13,178 nt of DNA from the NCBI GenBank assembly GCA_003140785.1, contig PLKY01000421.1, positions 25,059 through 38,236 of the forward strand, read 5' to 3'. The notes under the pieces were generated by a model. That model was not told where the DNA came from. It was given only the letters and a program-made list of their open reading frames with translations, and did no database searches. Source of the DNA: Acidobacteriaceae bacterium (GTDB taxonomy: Bacteria; Acidobacteriota; Terriglobia; Terriglobales; Acidobacteriaceae). A program made the position numbers and the translations under genes. This document shows positions 6,501-12,937 of this stretch, one piece after another. How positions within the stretch are numbered: position 1 is the first letter of the stretch; every line of letters begins with the position of its first letter.

Positions 6501-7335
6501 CCTGGTAGTACTCCCAGGCGCTGCCGTGGAAATCTCGCGTTCCGCTCTTGGTTGTGACTTTGATCGTTGCGCCGCCGGCCTGACCTTGCTCGGCGTTGAA
6601 TGCGTTGGTGGTGAAGCTGACGTTTTCGATTGAGTCTGCCGGTGGAACATAGGCGATCAAATACGGCAGCCAACCGTAGTAATTCACTGCGCCGTCAATG
6701 CGCGTGGTGTTGCCGTTGTAGGAGGCTCCATTGACATTCACTGACATGGAGCGGGACGGATTGGAAGCAGTCGAGTTCTTTTCCTGCGTGGAAGCCGCGC
6801 CCGGGATTACCGTATACAGCGCCTGGTAGCTGCGGCCTTGGCTGGAGGTCATCGGGAGCGCATTGATCTCTGTCTGGCTGATTTCGGAATTAACTTCAGC
6901 GGTTTCGGTCTGCAGTTCGGCCGGCGCTTCAGTGACTGTGACTTCTGTCGTTACCGCCCCGGGCTGCAACGTAACATCGACACGCACCTGCCGGTTGACT
7001 TCGACCTGAATATTCTTCTGTGTGGAGGTAGCGAAGTTTCCCTTGGGCCGCACAGAAATGGAATAAGTTCCCGGCAGCACATCGAGAAGCGCGTATTCGC
7101 CGACTCCGTTGGCGGCGCCGGTGCGGACTTCCCCGGTGTCTTGGTTGGTGAGTGTTATCGCTGCGTTGGGAATCACCGCGCCGCTCGGATCAGTGACCGT
7201 GCCGCTGATCGAGCCGTAGAGCACTTGCGCTCTGGCTGCGCCGCTCCCCACGAGCAATGCCAGAAGCGCGAGCACCATGCAGAGAGCTTTGGTGTGGTCA
7301 GAAATCCGACGGGAGAATGCCGTGTTGCCTGCCAT
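3511..7335 (-). CDS. TonB-dependent receptor with carboxypeptidase regulatory-like N-terminus
   Basis: This is a 1274-residue outer-membrane protein. The signal peptide runs over residues 1-36 (cleavage after GAARA). A CarboxypepD_reg-like Ig fold follows at about 40-120 (GSISGTVTDPSGAVIPNA, then GEYALLDVLPGTYSI). A plug-like domain covers about 130-260 and ends in the GGATIKVTTKSGT motif, and a long beta-barrel ends in GRFNF with the usual terminal Phe. This is the Oar-like architecture expanded in Acidobacteriota; it takes up large substrates with TonB energy, but the substrate cannot be read from sequence. All eight cysteines of the mature protein fall in local pairs (384/398, 667/678, 943/959, 972/980), suggesting disulfides in extracellular loops. 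A TTG four codons upstream is part of the ribosome binding site; ATG 7335 with GGAGG at 7341-7345 is the real start. The upstream ROK regulator and its position suggest sugar-linked control. Confidence 0.93.
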   Translation of the reverse strand: MAGNTAFSRRISDHTKALCMVLALLALLVGSGAARAQVLYGSISGTVTDPSGAVIPNAAITLTNQDTGEVRTGAANGVGEYALLDVLPGTYSISVRPKGNFATSTQKNIQVEVNRQVRVDVTLQPGAVTTEVTVTEAPAELQTETAEVNSEISQTEINALPMTSSQGRSYQALYTVIPGAASTQEKNSTASNPSRSMSVNVNGASYNGNTTRIDGAVNYYGWLPYLIAYVPPADSIENVSFTTNAFNAEQGQAGGATIKVTTKSGTRDFHGSAWEYYQDASINAKPYTTPSTTAVPKNIFDQFGFNIGGPVYIPWILTGKKKLFFFENFERTTRRQLISGDLSVPDTNMIGGNFSEAATYSPLYDPQPAVPASAWIGTINPTLCPTLSYTNGYLNYSCRPSFTNEYGETGDAVNTIPGSRIASAASTMIGNLSTIAAMVGTAGQPTASYSSILANDIFGTGTLAYNRNTSDSKITYIPSEKTQIFGKYSVEPFSLDDPQELGPAGGGTFDGGQPGAAAGRIQNVGLGISHVLSPSLVLDADFGYTRQVTGAQSDIDVKDGDYGTTILGIPGTNGPGKNYAGQPAFDFLNSGGSATFTGLGNTNGSNPFLFRDNQFTGDVNLSWVKGKHSTKYGFTYYHFDLNHFQPTSGANINVPRGGFEFGGGMTCGVAASATKAACGVTGYNSLADFLLGLPNNGTSYAVAKPSQVFNPNSLRWTELGAYAQDQWTVTPKLTLNYGVRYELYPAPYRDHTGPSVLVPGLPQTANVEVGGVNGNPENAGISAGHGEFVPRIGLSYLLTPKTVIRSGFGITTDPDSMRYLRDAFPEDLAPVYVGTGTGTIAVDPANTTTYASGQPMTLSYGIPIPAIPNYSSGFASLPISGSTNTVAQNFRRGYIESWNLFVQRDLGWQWVANVGYVGNHFVRQPVGVGVFNAAPFPSASTPCMANGQYNPSTGLTGGCSFNDNEIINQQFCAGTKNLACYNTGGITLNEPLFSSTYNALQSQLTRNAGKNMSLGVVYTYSHAIDFEDNGAGSGSGGTTFNYPGFYYLNRGTAGYDQKHNVQVWGIYSLPFGYGQQFANHGLIAQIVGGFQLNGQFSHYSGTPFSVSANSNLIGNLAPGFGATFAQLNGKYKQESGHNRAFGSTAVSGGKPWFDPSVFANPNEPTASVAGNPDNAPPTLPNTGRDEFRGPGQSIFNTSVFRAFHIYRESEFQIRIEAFNVFNHAWLTNPNTTVPSNANIAAGNYGTFGLITTYGPGYSPTSGARSLQFSGRFNF

Positions 7336-7340
7336 AACTG

Positions 7341-7345
7341 CCTCC
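7341..7345 (-). promoter_or_regulatory. Ribosome binding site fixing the TonB receptor start
   Basis: GGAGG on the minus strand lies five bases before ATG 7335. The TTG at 7347 overlaps this site and is therefore unlikely to be the initiation codon. Confidence 0.8.
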
Positions 7346-7492
7346 AAGAAATGAAGTGTCTGTTGCGCGCTTTACTATGTCGTCGCCCGATGAGCCCGAG
7401 AATCTGCCAAACGAGCCAGTTGAAGATCGTGGCTTGCGCTGCTCTTCCCGTACGAAAGCAGAACGTTACGGGTGCTTTAATTTGCGACACGA

Positions 7493-7522
7493 ACTATATG
7501 AGCGTCTCGATTCTCTTGTCAA
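7493..7522 (-). promoter_or_regulatory. Sigma-70-type promoter of the TonB receptor gene
   Basis: On the minus strand TTGACA (7517-7522) is followed after 18 bases by TATAGT (7493-7498), close to the consensus at both elements. Transcription would start near 7486, giving an untranslated leader of about 150 bases before ATG 7335. Confidence 0.65.
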
Positions 7523-7539
7523 GCCGGAAAAGCAGTCTA

Positions 7540-7553
7540 TCCAATGATTTGGA
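7540..7553. promoter_or_regulatory. Candidate operator palindrome upstream of the receptor promoter
   Basis: TCCAA-TGAT-TTGGA is a perfect five-base dyad with a four-base centre, ending 18 bp upstream of the -35 box. It could be the site of the adjacent ROK regulator or another repressor or activator. No copy was seen in the regulator's own upstream region, which weakens the link. Confidence 0.35.
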
Positions 7554-7676
7554 GATCAATGTGCGTCTTGATTTACTGTACGGAATTTCATTGTGGGTCT
7601 ATCTTTCATGTTTTGTTTATCTTCCGAACTAATACCGCGGAAATCCAAACCTGCAGAACATTGCGATGCGCGCGAT

Positions 7677-8945
7677 CTAGGCCCTGAGCGCTGCGCGAAA
7701 TTCCCGGTTGGATTTTTTGCCGTTCGATTTTCGATGGGAAGTTTTGGTGAGCGCACCCGTACTCCGCCGTTGAAACACGAGTGCGGCCGCTCCGCGCAAC
7801 CGGGCAATGTCCCCGTCGTGCGTGGGCAAAATCCGGGGGGGCGTTCCCACCAGCGTCTGTTCGGCAACTTCTTTTTCAATCAGCGGCCCAAAGCGGTGCC
7901 ACGCGGAAGTGATATCTCCCGCAATCAGGATCACAGCGGGAGAAAGGCCGGCAATGATCAGCCGCAATCCGCGCCCGATGTAGAGTGCTTGCTCTGCCAG
8001 TGCCTCCGCGGCATTTGCGTCGCCCCCTTCGGCGAGATTGAGCAGTTCATTGAAATTGCTCGCGCGGCCTCGCGGCTCGAGCGCCTTGTAGTACCTGAGC
8101 GCCGCACTGCAGGAGGCAAAGGTCTCCCAGCAGCCCCTGCGTCCGCAGCCACACCGCACTCCCGATGGATCCAGAGCGACATGGCCAAACTCACCCGCCA
8201 TGCCGTGATGGCCTGAGATCAGGTGCCCGTTTGCAAACACGCCCGTACCCACGCCTTCTGAAATCGTCACCAGCACAATATCGCGCACACCGTCCATGCG
8301 TCGAAACGTAATCTCCGCCAGCAGGCACGCAGTCGCGGCATTTTCCATCTTGACCGGAAGGCTCGTCGCCGTCTCCACTGCGCCTTTCAAGTCGTAGTCG
8401 GGCCAATGGAGGTTGGGCGCAAAAATCATGTGCTGGTTCACCGGATCGACGCGGCCCGGAAGAGCAATGCCAATTCCTTCAATCGACTTGAGCGGAAGGG
8501 CGAGCCGCATGCGCTCGATGCAATCCGTAATCAGTTTGGTCGACGCAGCAGGATCGGAAGTAATCGGCACAATCGAGCGGTCCAGCAGACGCCCGTTCAA
8601 ATCCACGGTGGCCACCGTTGCCTGCTTCGGATGCAGATCCACTGCGATCACGACGAGGTCTTCATTCAGAACCAGCAGCGTTGGCCGGCGTCCGCGAGGC
8701 GGCGACGCAATGGCACCCTCGCACACCCATTTCTCCTGGATGAGCTGCTCCACGATCTGCGAAACCGTGCTGCGCTGTAGTCCCGAGAGGCGCGACAAGT
8801 CGGCGCGCGAGATCGGCTGGTTTGCCCGTATCAGCTCGAGCACAATATCGCGGTTGATGCGGCGCGCCGTCTCGCTCGATGCGAGCTGCACGTCGGTCAG
8901 ATCGATCGGCCTTATTCCGCGCGCGTGTTGGCGCATTCTTGCCAC
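7677..8945 (-). CDS. ROK-family transcriptional regulator (NagC/Mlc/XylR-like)
   Basis: About 422 residues from the GTG start at 8945. An N-terminal MarR-like winged helix covers residues 30-90 (ISRADLSRLSGL-QRSTVSQIVEQL), followed by the basic wing PPRGRRP. A ROK sugar-kinase fold then runs from about 98. The zinc-binding motif is intact: H255 in GEFGH and C265, C267, C272 in CGCGRRGCWE. The position of the kinase catalytic Asp (N-D-A in active ROK kinases) reads E-N-A-A at 201-204, so the protein is a sensor, not a kinase. Family members bind sugars or sugar phosphates and repress uptake genes; the TonB receptor downstream is the obvious candidate target. An ATG at 8981 would add 12 residues, but GGAGGAG at 8951-8957 sits five bases before the GTG, whereas the ATG has no good site. 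The last 30 residues form a basic tail beyond the ROK fold. Confidence 0.92.
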   Translation of the reverse strand: MARMRQHARGIRPIDLTDVQLASSETARRINRDIVLELIRANQPISRADLSRLSGLQRSTVSQIVEQLIQEKWVCEGAIASPPRGRRPTLLVLNEDLVVIAVDLHPKQATVATVDLNGRLLDRSIVPITSDPAASTKLITDCIERMRLALPLKSIEGIGIALPGRVDPVNQHMIFAPNLHWPDYDLKGAVETATSLPVKMENAATACLLAEITFRRMDGVRDIVLVTISEGVGTGVFANGHLISGHHGMAGEFGHVALDPSGVRCGCGRRGCWETFASCSAALRYYKALEPRGRASNFNELLNLAEGGDANAAEALAEQALYIGRGLRLIIAGLSPAVILIAGDITSAWHRFGPLIEKEVAEQTLVGTPPRILPTHDGDIARLRGAAALVFQRRSTGALTKTSHRKSNGKKSNREFRAALRA

Positions 8946-8950
8946 AAACT

Positions 8951-8957
8951 CTCCTCC
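8951..8957 (-). promoter_or_regulatory. Ribosome binding site favouring a GTG start for the ROK regulator
   Basis: GGAGGAG on the minus strand lies five bases before GTG 8945. It lies inside the reading frame if ATG 8981 is used, and argues for the shorter protein. Confidence 0.65.
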
Positions 8958-9349
8958 GTGCGCGGATTGTTCATCACTCACTCACGGACTCGTCTTCGTT
9001 TCCCTTTGTAAATTGGCACAATATCACGACTCGTCAACGTGCGTGAATCTCTCCGGTCACACAATCCGATTTGCCTACGCGTTTCGCCTCGCCGTCTTTG
9101 CAGGGTTTCCTTCCTCCCCGGCAGGCGGAAACTAGCCTGCTTAATCCGGCCACTCATGCAAAATCAGTCATGCTTCTCTGAGGGACTGTTAGGATATTTG
9201 CCATGCTCTGCAGCCCGGTGCGGAGAGTGCTGCGCTTCATTCTTTCTCCGCAACTTCCAGCCGTTGCATTTCGTACCAATACATGCCCATAAGCAACGCT
9301 TCAGGGAGCGCGGCTGAGACGATGGGTGTTCGCCTGGCCCGAAAGAAAA

Positions 9350-9386
9350 ACGGAGAATCAACTCCGTGGCCGCCCGCTTCGGCCAC
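9350..9386 (+). promoter_or_regulatory. Two adjoining hairpins in the tricorn leader
   Basis: ACGGAG (9350-9355) pairs with CTCCGT (9362-9367), and GTGGCCG (9366-9372) pairs with CGGCCAC (9380-9386). Both stems are perfect and share bases 9366-9367, so the full stems cannot form together. They end 24 bases before the ribosome binding site of the protease gene. A role in stability or attenuation is possible but not shown. Confidence 0.45.
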
Positions 9387-9410
9387 GACACTGCGTTACC
9401 CGCGTCAATT

Positions 9411-9415
9411 GGAGG
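9411..9415 (+). promoter_or_regulatory. Ribosome binding site fixing the tricorn protease start
   Basis: GGAGG lies four bases before ATG 9420. It excludes the in-frame GTG at 9366, which falls within a leader hairpin and would put 18 unrelated residues ahead of the signal peptide. Confidence 0.8.
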
Positions 9416-9419
9416 CTCG

Positions 9420-12400
9420 ATGTTGCGCTTGTCATTCCGACTCACACTGCCTTTGCTCGTGACCGTGCTCATGTTCTCCGGGATTGCCGTTCCGCAGACG
9501 CCCGCCTCGCCGGCCCCGCTCCTGCTGCGCAACCCCTCGCTATCGCAAGACAAAATCGCCTTCCTTTATGCAGACGATGTTTGGGCTGTCAGCCGGCAGG
9601 GCGGCGAGGCAGAGCGCCTCACCTCCAACGGCCACGTAGAAGTCGGCCCGTATTTCTCCCCGGACGGCACACAGATCGCCTACTCCGCGCATCTCGAAGG
9701 CAACACCGACGTCTACATCGTCGCTGCCGGCGGCGGCGTGCCGCGGCGCATCACCTGGCACCCGCAAGGGAGTGGAGTTGTTGGCTGGACGCCCGATGGA
9801 AAAAGCCTGCTTGTCGCGAGCGGCGCACTCAGCTATCGGCATTTCCTCAAGCTGTTCCTCGTCCGCGCAGACGGCTCCGGCATGCCTGAGCCACTGCCTC
9901 TGCCCGCTGGCTCCGAGGGGTCCTTCTCACCCGATGCCCAATCCATTGCCTACAACCCAATCACGAAGTGGGAGCCGGCTTGGAAACGCTATGTGGGTGG
10001 TCAGACCACGCCCATCTGGATTGTGAACCTGAAGACTCTCGACCTGCAGAAGGTGCCCCGCGAAAACTCCAACGATTCGAATCCGGTGTGGGTGGGCGAC
10101 TCCATCTACTTCCTCTCCGATCGCACCGGCCCGGTGGCGCTCTTCCGCTATGACATGTTTCAGAAGGAAGTCCGGCAAGTGGTGCCCAACAGCGAATACG
10201 ACCTGAAAACTCTTCAGGCCGGCCCCGGCGGCCTGGTCTACGAGCAGTTCGGATCCATCCACCTCGTCGACACGTCGAGCAACGCGGATCACGCGGTTTC
10301 AATCCAGATTCATGGCGAGTTGCCCAACCTTGAGCCTCACCTGGCTTCGGTTCGGCCCGATGAAATCCAGAATGCTCAAATCTCGCCGGCCGGCGCGCGC
10401 GCTGTCTTTGAGGCGCACGGCGAAATCTTCACCGTCCCAGCTGAGAAAGGCGACACGCGCAACCTGACAAATACTTCCGGCGTGGCTGAGCGCGATCCTT
10501 CGTGGAGTCCCGACGGCAAAACCATCGCCTATTTTTCCGACGCTTCCGGCGAATACAAACTCTACCTTCGCGATCAAACCGGATTCAAGCCGCCGACTGT
10601 TATCGATCTCGGGCCTGACCCCAGTTATTTCTACGGACCAACCTGGTCGCCCGATTCCAAACACATCGTCTATACCGACAAGCATAACCGCGTGTGGCTC
10701 ATTGATCTGCCTTCCGGCTCGCCCGCCGTGGCGGGTAAACCGGTCATGATCGACCAAGCCACTTATGGCACCTTCGGGTCCAGCTTCGGCCAGATCTGGT
10801 CTCCCGATTCCAAGTGGATCGCGTATCAGCGCGACCTCGATAATCAGCTCAAAGCCATCTTTTTGTACTCGCTCGACACACACAAGTTCACTCAGGTCAC
10901 GGATGGCATGAGCGATGCTTCCAACCCGGCATTCGATCTCAACGGCAAATATCTCTACTTCCTGGCTTCAACCAATGACGGTCCGTCGAATGCCGGCATC
11001 GATCTTTCCTCACTCGATCGTGCTCAGTCCAACGCACCGTATGTCGTGGTGCTGGCCAAGGGCGGAGCCTCGCCCATTCCGCCAGAGAGTGACGACGAAA
11101 AAATCAAGGAAGAGAAAAAGCCCGATGCGGATAAGTCCGGGGACGACAAAAAGAAAGACACGAAGGATGACAAGTCAACAGCAAAAGACGAATCGAAATC
11201 AGCCGACAAGGACAAAGATAAGGACAAGGACGCCGATAAAGACAAGGACAAAGATAAGTCCGTGAAAGTGACCGTCGACCTCGACGGCATTGGCAACCGC
11301 ATTCTTTCGTTGCCCATTCCGCCGCGCAACTACGGAAATATCCTCGCCGGCAAGGCTGGCGTCGTCTTCCTTTTTGAAGGCTCGCCCATCGGCCGACCCT
11401 CTGAACGCGATGGAACCGGTATCCAGACCATCTGGCGATTCACGTTGGAGAAGCGCGAACCCGAGGCGGTCCTCAGCAAGATCGATAACTTCATCGTCTC
11501 GGCGGATGGTTCCAAGGTGCTCTACAACAGAAAAGACAGCTGGACCATTGCCCCGGCAGATGACCTGAAGCCCGGCAACGATAACCCCGGCAAGCCTCTC
11601 AACATGGGCGGCATGCAAACCACCATCGATCCGCGCGCCGAGTGGCGACAGATTTACCACGAAACCTGGCGCATTGAGCGCGACTTTCTCTACGACCCCA
11701 ACACGCACGGCCTCAGCATTCCCAAGATCGAGGCAAAGTATCAGCCTTATCTCGACAGTCTGGCGTCTCGCTCTGAATTCACTTATCTCTCGACCGAAAT
11801 GCTGGGCGAAATCACCATCGGCCACATGTTCGTCGGTGGCCCCCGTCCTCACGATGACGCTCCCAAAACCGGGCTCCTTGGCGCCGATTATAAGATTGAA
11901 AACGGCCGCTATCGCATCGTGAAAATCCTCGGCGGGCAGAACTGGACTCCCGGCTTGGCATCGCCGCTGACGCTGCCAGGCGTGTACGTCAAGGAAGGCG
12001 AGTACATTCTCGCCGTCAACGGCCGCGACCTGCAAGGATCGGACAATCTCTATGAGGCCTTTAACGGAACAGCAGGCAAGCAGACCATTCTCCACGTTGG
12101 CCCCAACCCCGATGGCAAAGATGCGCGCGATGTCACCGTTGTTCCCATCGGCGACGAAGACGGCCTGCGCAATCTGGATTGGGTCGAATCGAACCGACAC
12201 AAAGTCGACCAGCTCTCCGGCGGGAAGGTGGCGTATGTCTACATGCCCAACACCGGCGGCGCGGGCTACGACAGCTTCAACCGCTACTTCTATGCGCAGC
12301 TCGACAAGCGGGCACTGGTTCTCGATGAACGCTGGAATGAAGGCGGCTTCATTGCCGATTACGTTGTCGATGTGCTCAAGCGCTTCCCGCTCTCCGGCGC

Positions 12401-12848
12401 AAAGGAGCGCGACGGTAAGCCGATTCACGATCCGGTCGGCGCCATCTTCGGTCCCAAGGTGATGCTGATTAATCAGAACTCCGGCTCAGGCGGCGATGCC
12501 ATGCCCTGGTATTTCCGCAAGGCAGAGGTCGGCAAGTTGATCGGCACACGGACCTGGGGTGGATTGGTCGGCATCGGCGGCTATCCGCCGCTGATCGACG
12601 GCGGTTACGTGATGGCTCCGCGCTACGCCATCTATGGCCTGCATGGCGATTGGGAGGTGGAGAACCATGGCATTCCTCCCGACGTGATGGTGGAAGAGTT
12701 GCCGAAGGACGTCGCCGCAGGACACGATCAGCAACTTGAAACAGGTGTGCAGACGGTGCTGGATGAGTTGAAAGCGAATCCGATTCCGGAGATACCCATC
12801 CCGCCCTATCCGAATTACCACAAGAACGATGGGCTGGGGAGGAACTAA
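9420..12848 (+). CDS. Secreted tricorn protease homologue (S41 family)
   Basis: This is a 1142-residue peptidase. The signal peptide covers residues 1-24. Two beta-propellers follow, built of TolB/WD-like repeats (SPDGTQIAY, TPDGKSLLV, SPDGKTIAY, SPDSKHIVY, SPDSKWIAY) and joined by a Lys/Asp-rich linker at 558-613. Next come a tricorn C1 segment (IERDFLYDPNTHG), a PDZ domain at about 820-915, and a tail-specific protease core. By motif and spacing with Thermoplasma tricorn (tetrad S745, H746, S965, E1023), the counterparts are G801, H802, S1023 in SGSGGD, and E1081 in VENHG; the S-to-E distance of 58 is identical. The first Ser of the tetrad is thus Gly. Archaeal tricorn is cytosolic and trims proteasome products; this one should act in the periplasm. 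ATG 9420 is chosen from its GGAGG site and signal peptide. The long minus-strand open frame at 11199-12428 is a shadow. Confidence 0.93.
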   Translation: MLRLSFRLTLPLLVTVLMFSGIAVPQTPASPAPLLLRNPSLSQDKIAFLYADDVWAVSRQGGEAERLTSNGHVEVGPYFSPDGTQIAYSAHLEGNTDVYIVAAGGGVPRRITWHPQGSGVVGWTPDGKSLLVASGALSYRHFLKLFLVRADGSGMPEPLPLPAGSEGSFSPDAQSIAYNPITKWEPAWKRYVGGQTTPIWIVNLKTLDLQKVPRENSNDSNPVWVGDSIYFLSDRTGPVALFRYDMFQKEVRQVVPNSEYDLKTLQAGPGGLVYEQFGSIHLVDTSSNADHAVSIQIHGELPNLEPHLASVRPDEIQNAQISPAGARAVFEAHGEIFTVPAEKGDTRNLTNTSGVAERDPSWSPDGKTIAYFSDASGEYKLYLRDQTGFKPPTVIDLGPDPSYFYGPTWSPDSKHIVYTDKHNRVWLIDLPSGSPAVAGKPVMIDQATYGTFGSSFGQIWSPDSKWIAYQRDLDNQLKAIFLYSLDTHKFTQVTDGMSDASNPAFDLNGKYLYFLASTNDGPSNAGIDLSSLDRAQSNAPYVVVLAKGGASPIPPESDDEKIKEEKKPDADKSGDDKKKDTKDDKSTAKDESKSADKDKDKDKDADKDKDKDKSVKVTVDLDGIGNRILSLPIPPRNYGNILAGKAGVVFLFEGSPIGRPSERDGTGIQTIWRFTLEKREPEAVLSKIDNFIVSADGSKVLYNRKDSWTIAPADDLKPGNDNPGKPLNMGGMQTTIDPRAEWRQIYHETWRIERDFLYDPNTHGLSIPKIEAKYQPYLDSLASRSEFTYLSTEMLGEITIGHMFVGGPRPHDDAPKTGLLGADYKIENGRYRIVKILGGQNWTPGLASPLTLPGVYVKEGEYILAVNGRDLQGSDNLYEAFNGTAGKQTILHVGPNPDGKDARDVTVVPIGDEDGLRNLDWVESNRHKVDQLSGGKVAYVYMPNTGGAGYDSFNRYFYAQLDKRALVLDERWNEGGFIADYVVDVLKRFPLSGAKERDGKPIHDPVGAIFGPKVMLINQNSGSGGDAMPWYFRKAEVGKLIGTRTWGGLVGIGGYPPLIDGGYVMAPRYAIYGLHGDWEVENHGIPPDVMVEELPKDVAAGHDQQLETGVQTVLDELKANPIPEIPIPPYPNYHKNDGLGRN
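11091..11258 (+). repeat. Low-complexity Lys/Asp coding repeat inside the tricorn gene
   Basis: This part of the protease gene is an A-rich run of AAA/AAG, GAC/GAT and GAA codons, ending in near-tandem GACAAGGACAAAGATAAG-type units (11204-11258). It encodes a charged, probably disordered linker of about 56 residues between the second propeller and the C-terminal half. Such runs readily change length by slippage. Confidence 0.8.
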
Positions 12849-12879
12849 GTTAGATTGTTCTGTTGCAATGCGGAGCGCA

Positions 12880-12914
12880 CAAGTCTTGGCGCTGGGTTAT
12901 CGCGCCAAGACTTG
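12880..12914. terminator. Bidirectional hairpin between tricorn and dut
   Basis: CAAGTCTTGGCGC (12880-12892) and GCGCCAAGACTTG (12902-12914) form a perfect 13-bp inverted repeat with a nine-base loop. It lies between convergent stop codons. There is no T-run directly after either arm, so it is a probable, not classical, terminator. Confidence 0.75.
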
Positions 12915-12920
12915 CAACCT

Positions 12921-12937
12921 AGTAACTCGGAGTTACT
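12921..12937. terminator. Second small hairpin overlapping the dut stop codon
   Basis: AGTAACTC-G-GAGTTACT is an eight-base dyad. On the plus strand it is followed by a short T-run (TTTC), so it could reinforce termination of the protease transcript. The dUTPase TAA (12933-12935) lies within it. Confidence 0.5.

Larger units (their letters stand above)
7336..7676. other. Intergenic region between ROK regulator and TonB receptor
   Basis: These 341 bp are noticeably more A+T rich than the flanking genes. They carry the receptor promoter, the dyad at 7540-7553 and the long receptor leader. I see no hairpin with a T-run after the regulator gene, so read-through from it into the receptor is possible. 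The plus-strand open frames in this stretch have no coding features. Confidence 0.6.
8946..9419. other. Divergent intergenic region between ROK regulator and tricorn protease
   Basis: These 474 bp hold an imperfect dyad TTGT-8-ACAA at 9006-9021 near the ROK start, which could be an autoregulatory site. They also hold a short inverted repeat GCAGGC/GCCTGC at 9121-9140, a weak plus-strand promoter candidate (TTGCAT 9264-9269, then CATAAG 9288-9293 after 18 bases), and the leader hairpins described separately. No small gene is convincing: the short open frames have no ribosome binding site and no recognisable product. Confidence 0.55.

Noticed and set aside
7173..7632. Small open frames over the receptor 5' end and leader on both strands
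   Set aside because: They have no ribosome binding sites or recognisable products and overlap the receptor gene or its promoter.
8946..8981. Extension of the ROK regulator to ATG 8981
   Set aside because: The ATG lacks a good ribosome binding site, while GGAGGAG sits at ideal distance before GTG 8945. The extension remains possible.
11199..12428. A 409-codon minus-strand open frame opposite the tricorn gene
   Set aside because: It lies fully opposite a gene with clear propeller, PDZ and protease motifs. It has no recognisable domain and is the usual antisense artefact of high G+C codon use.
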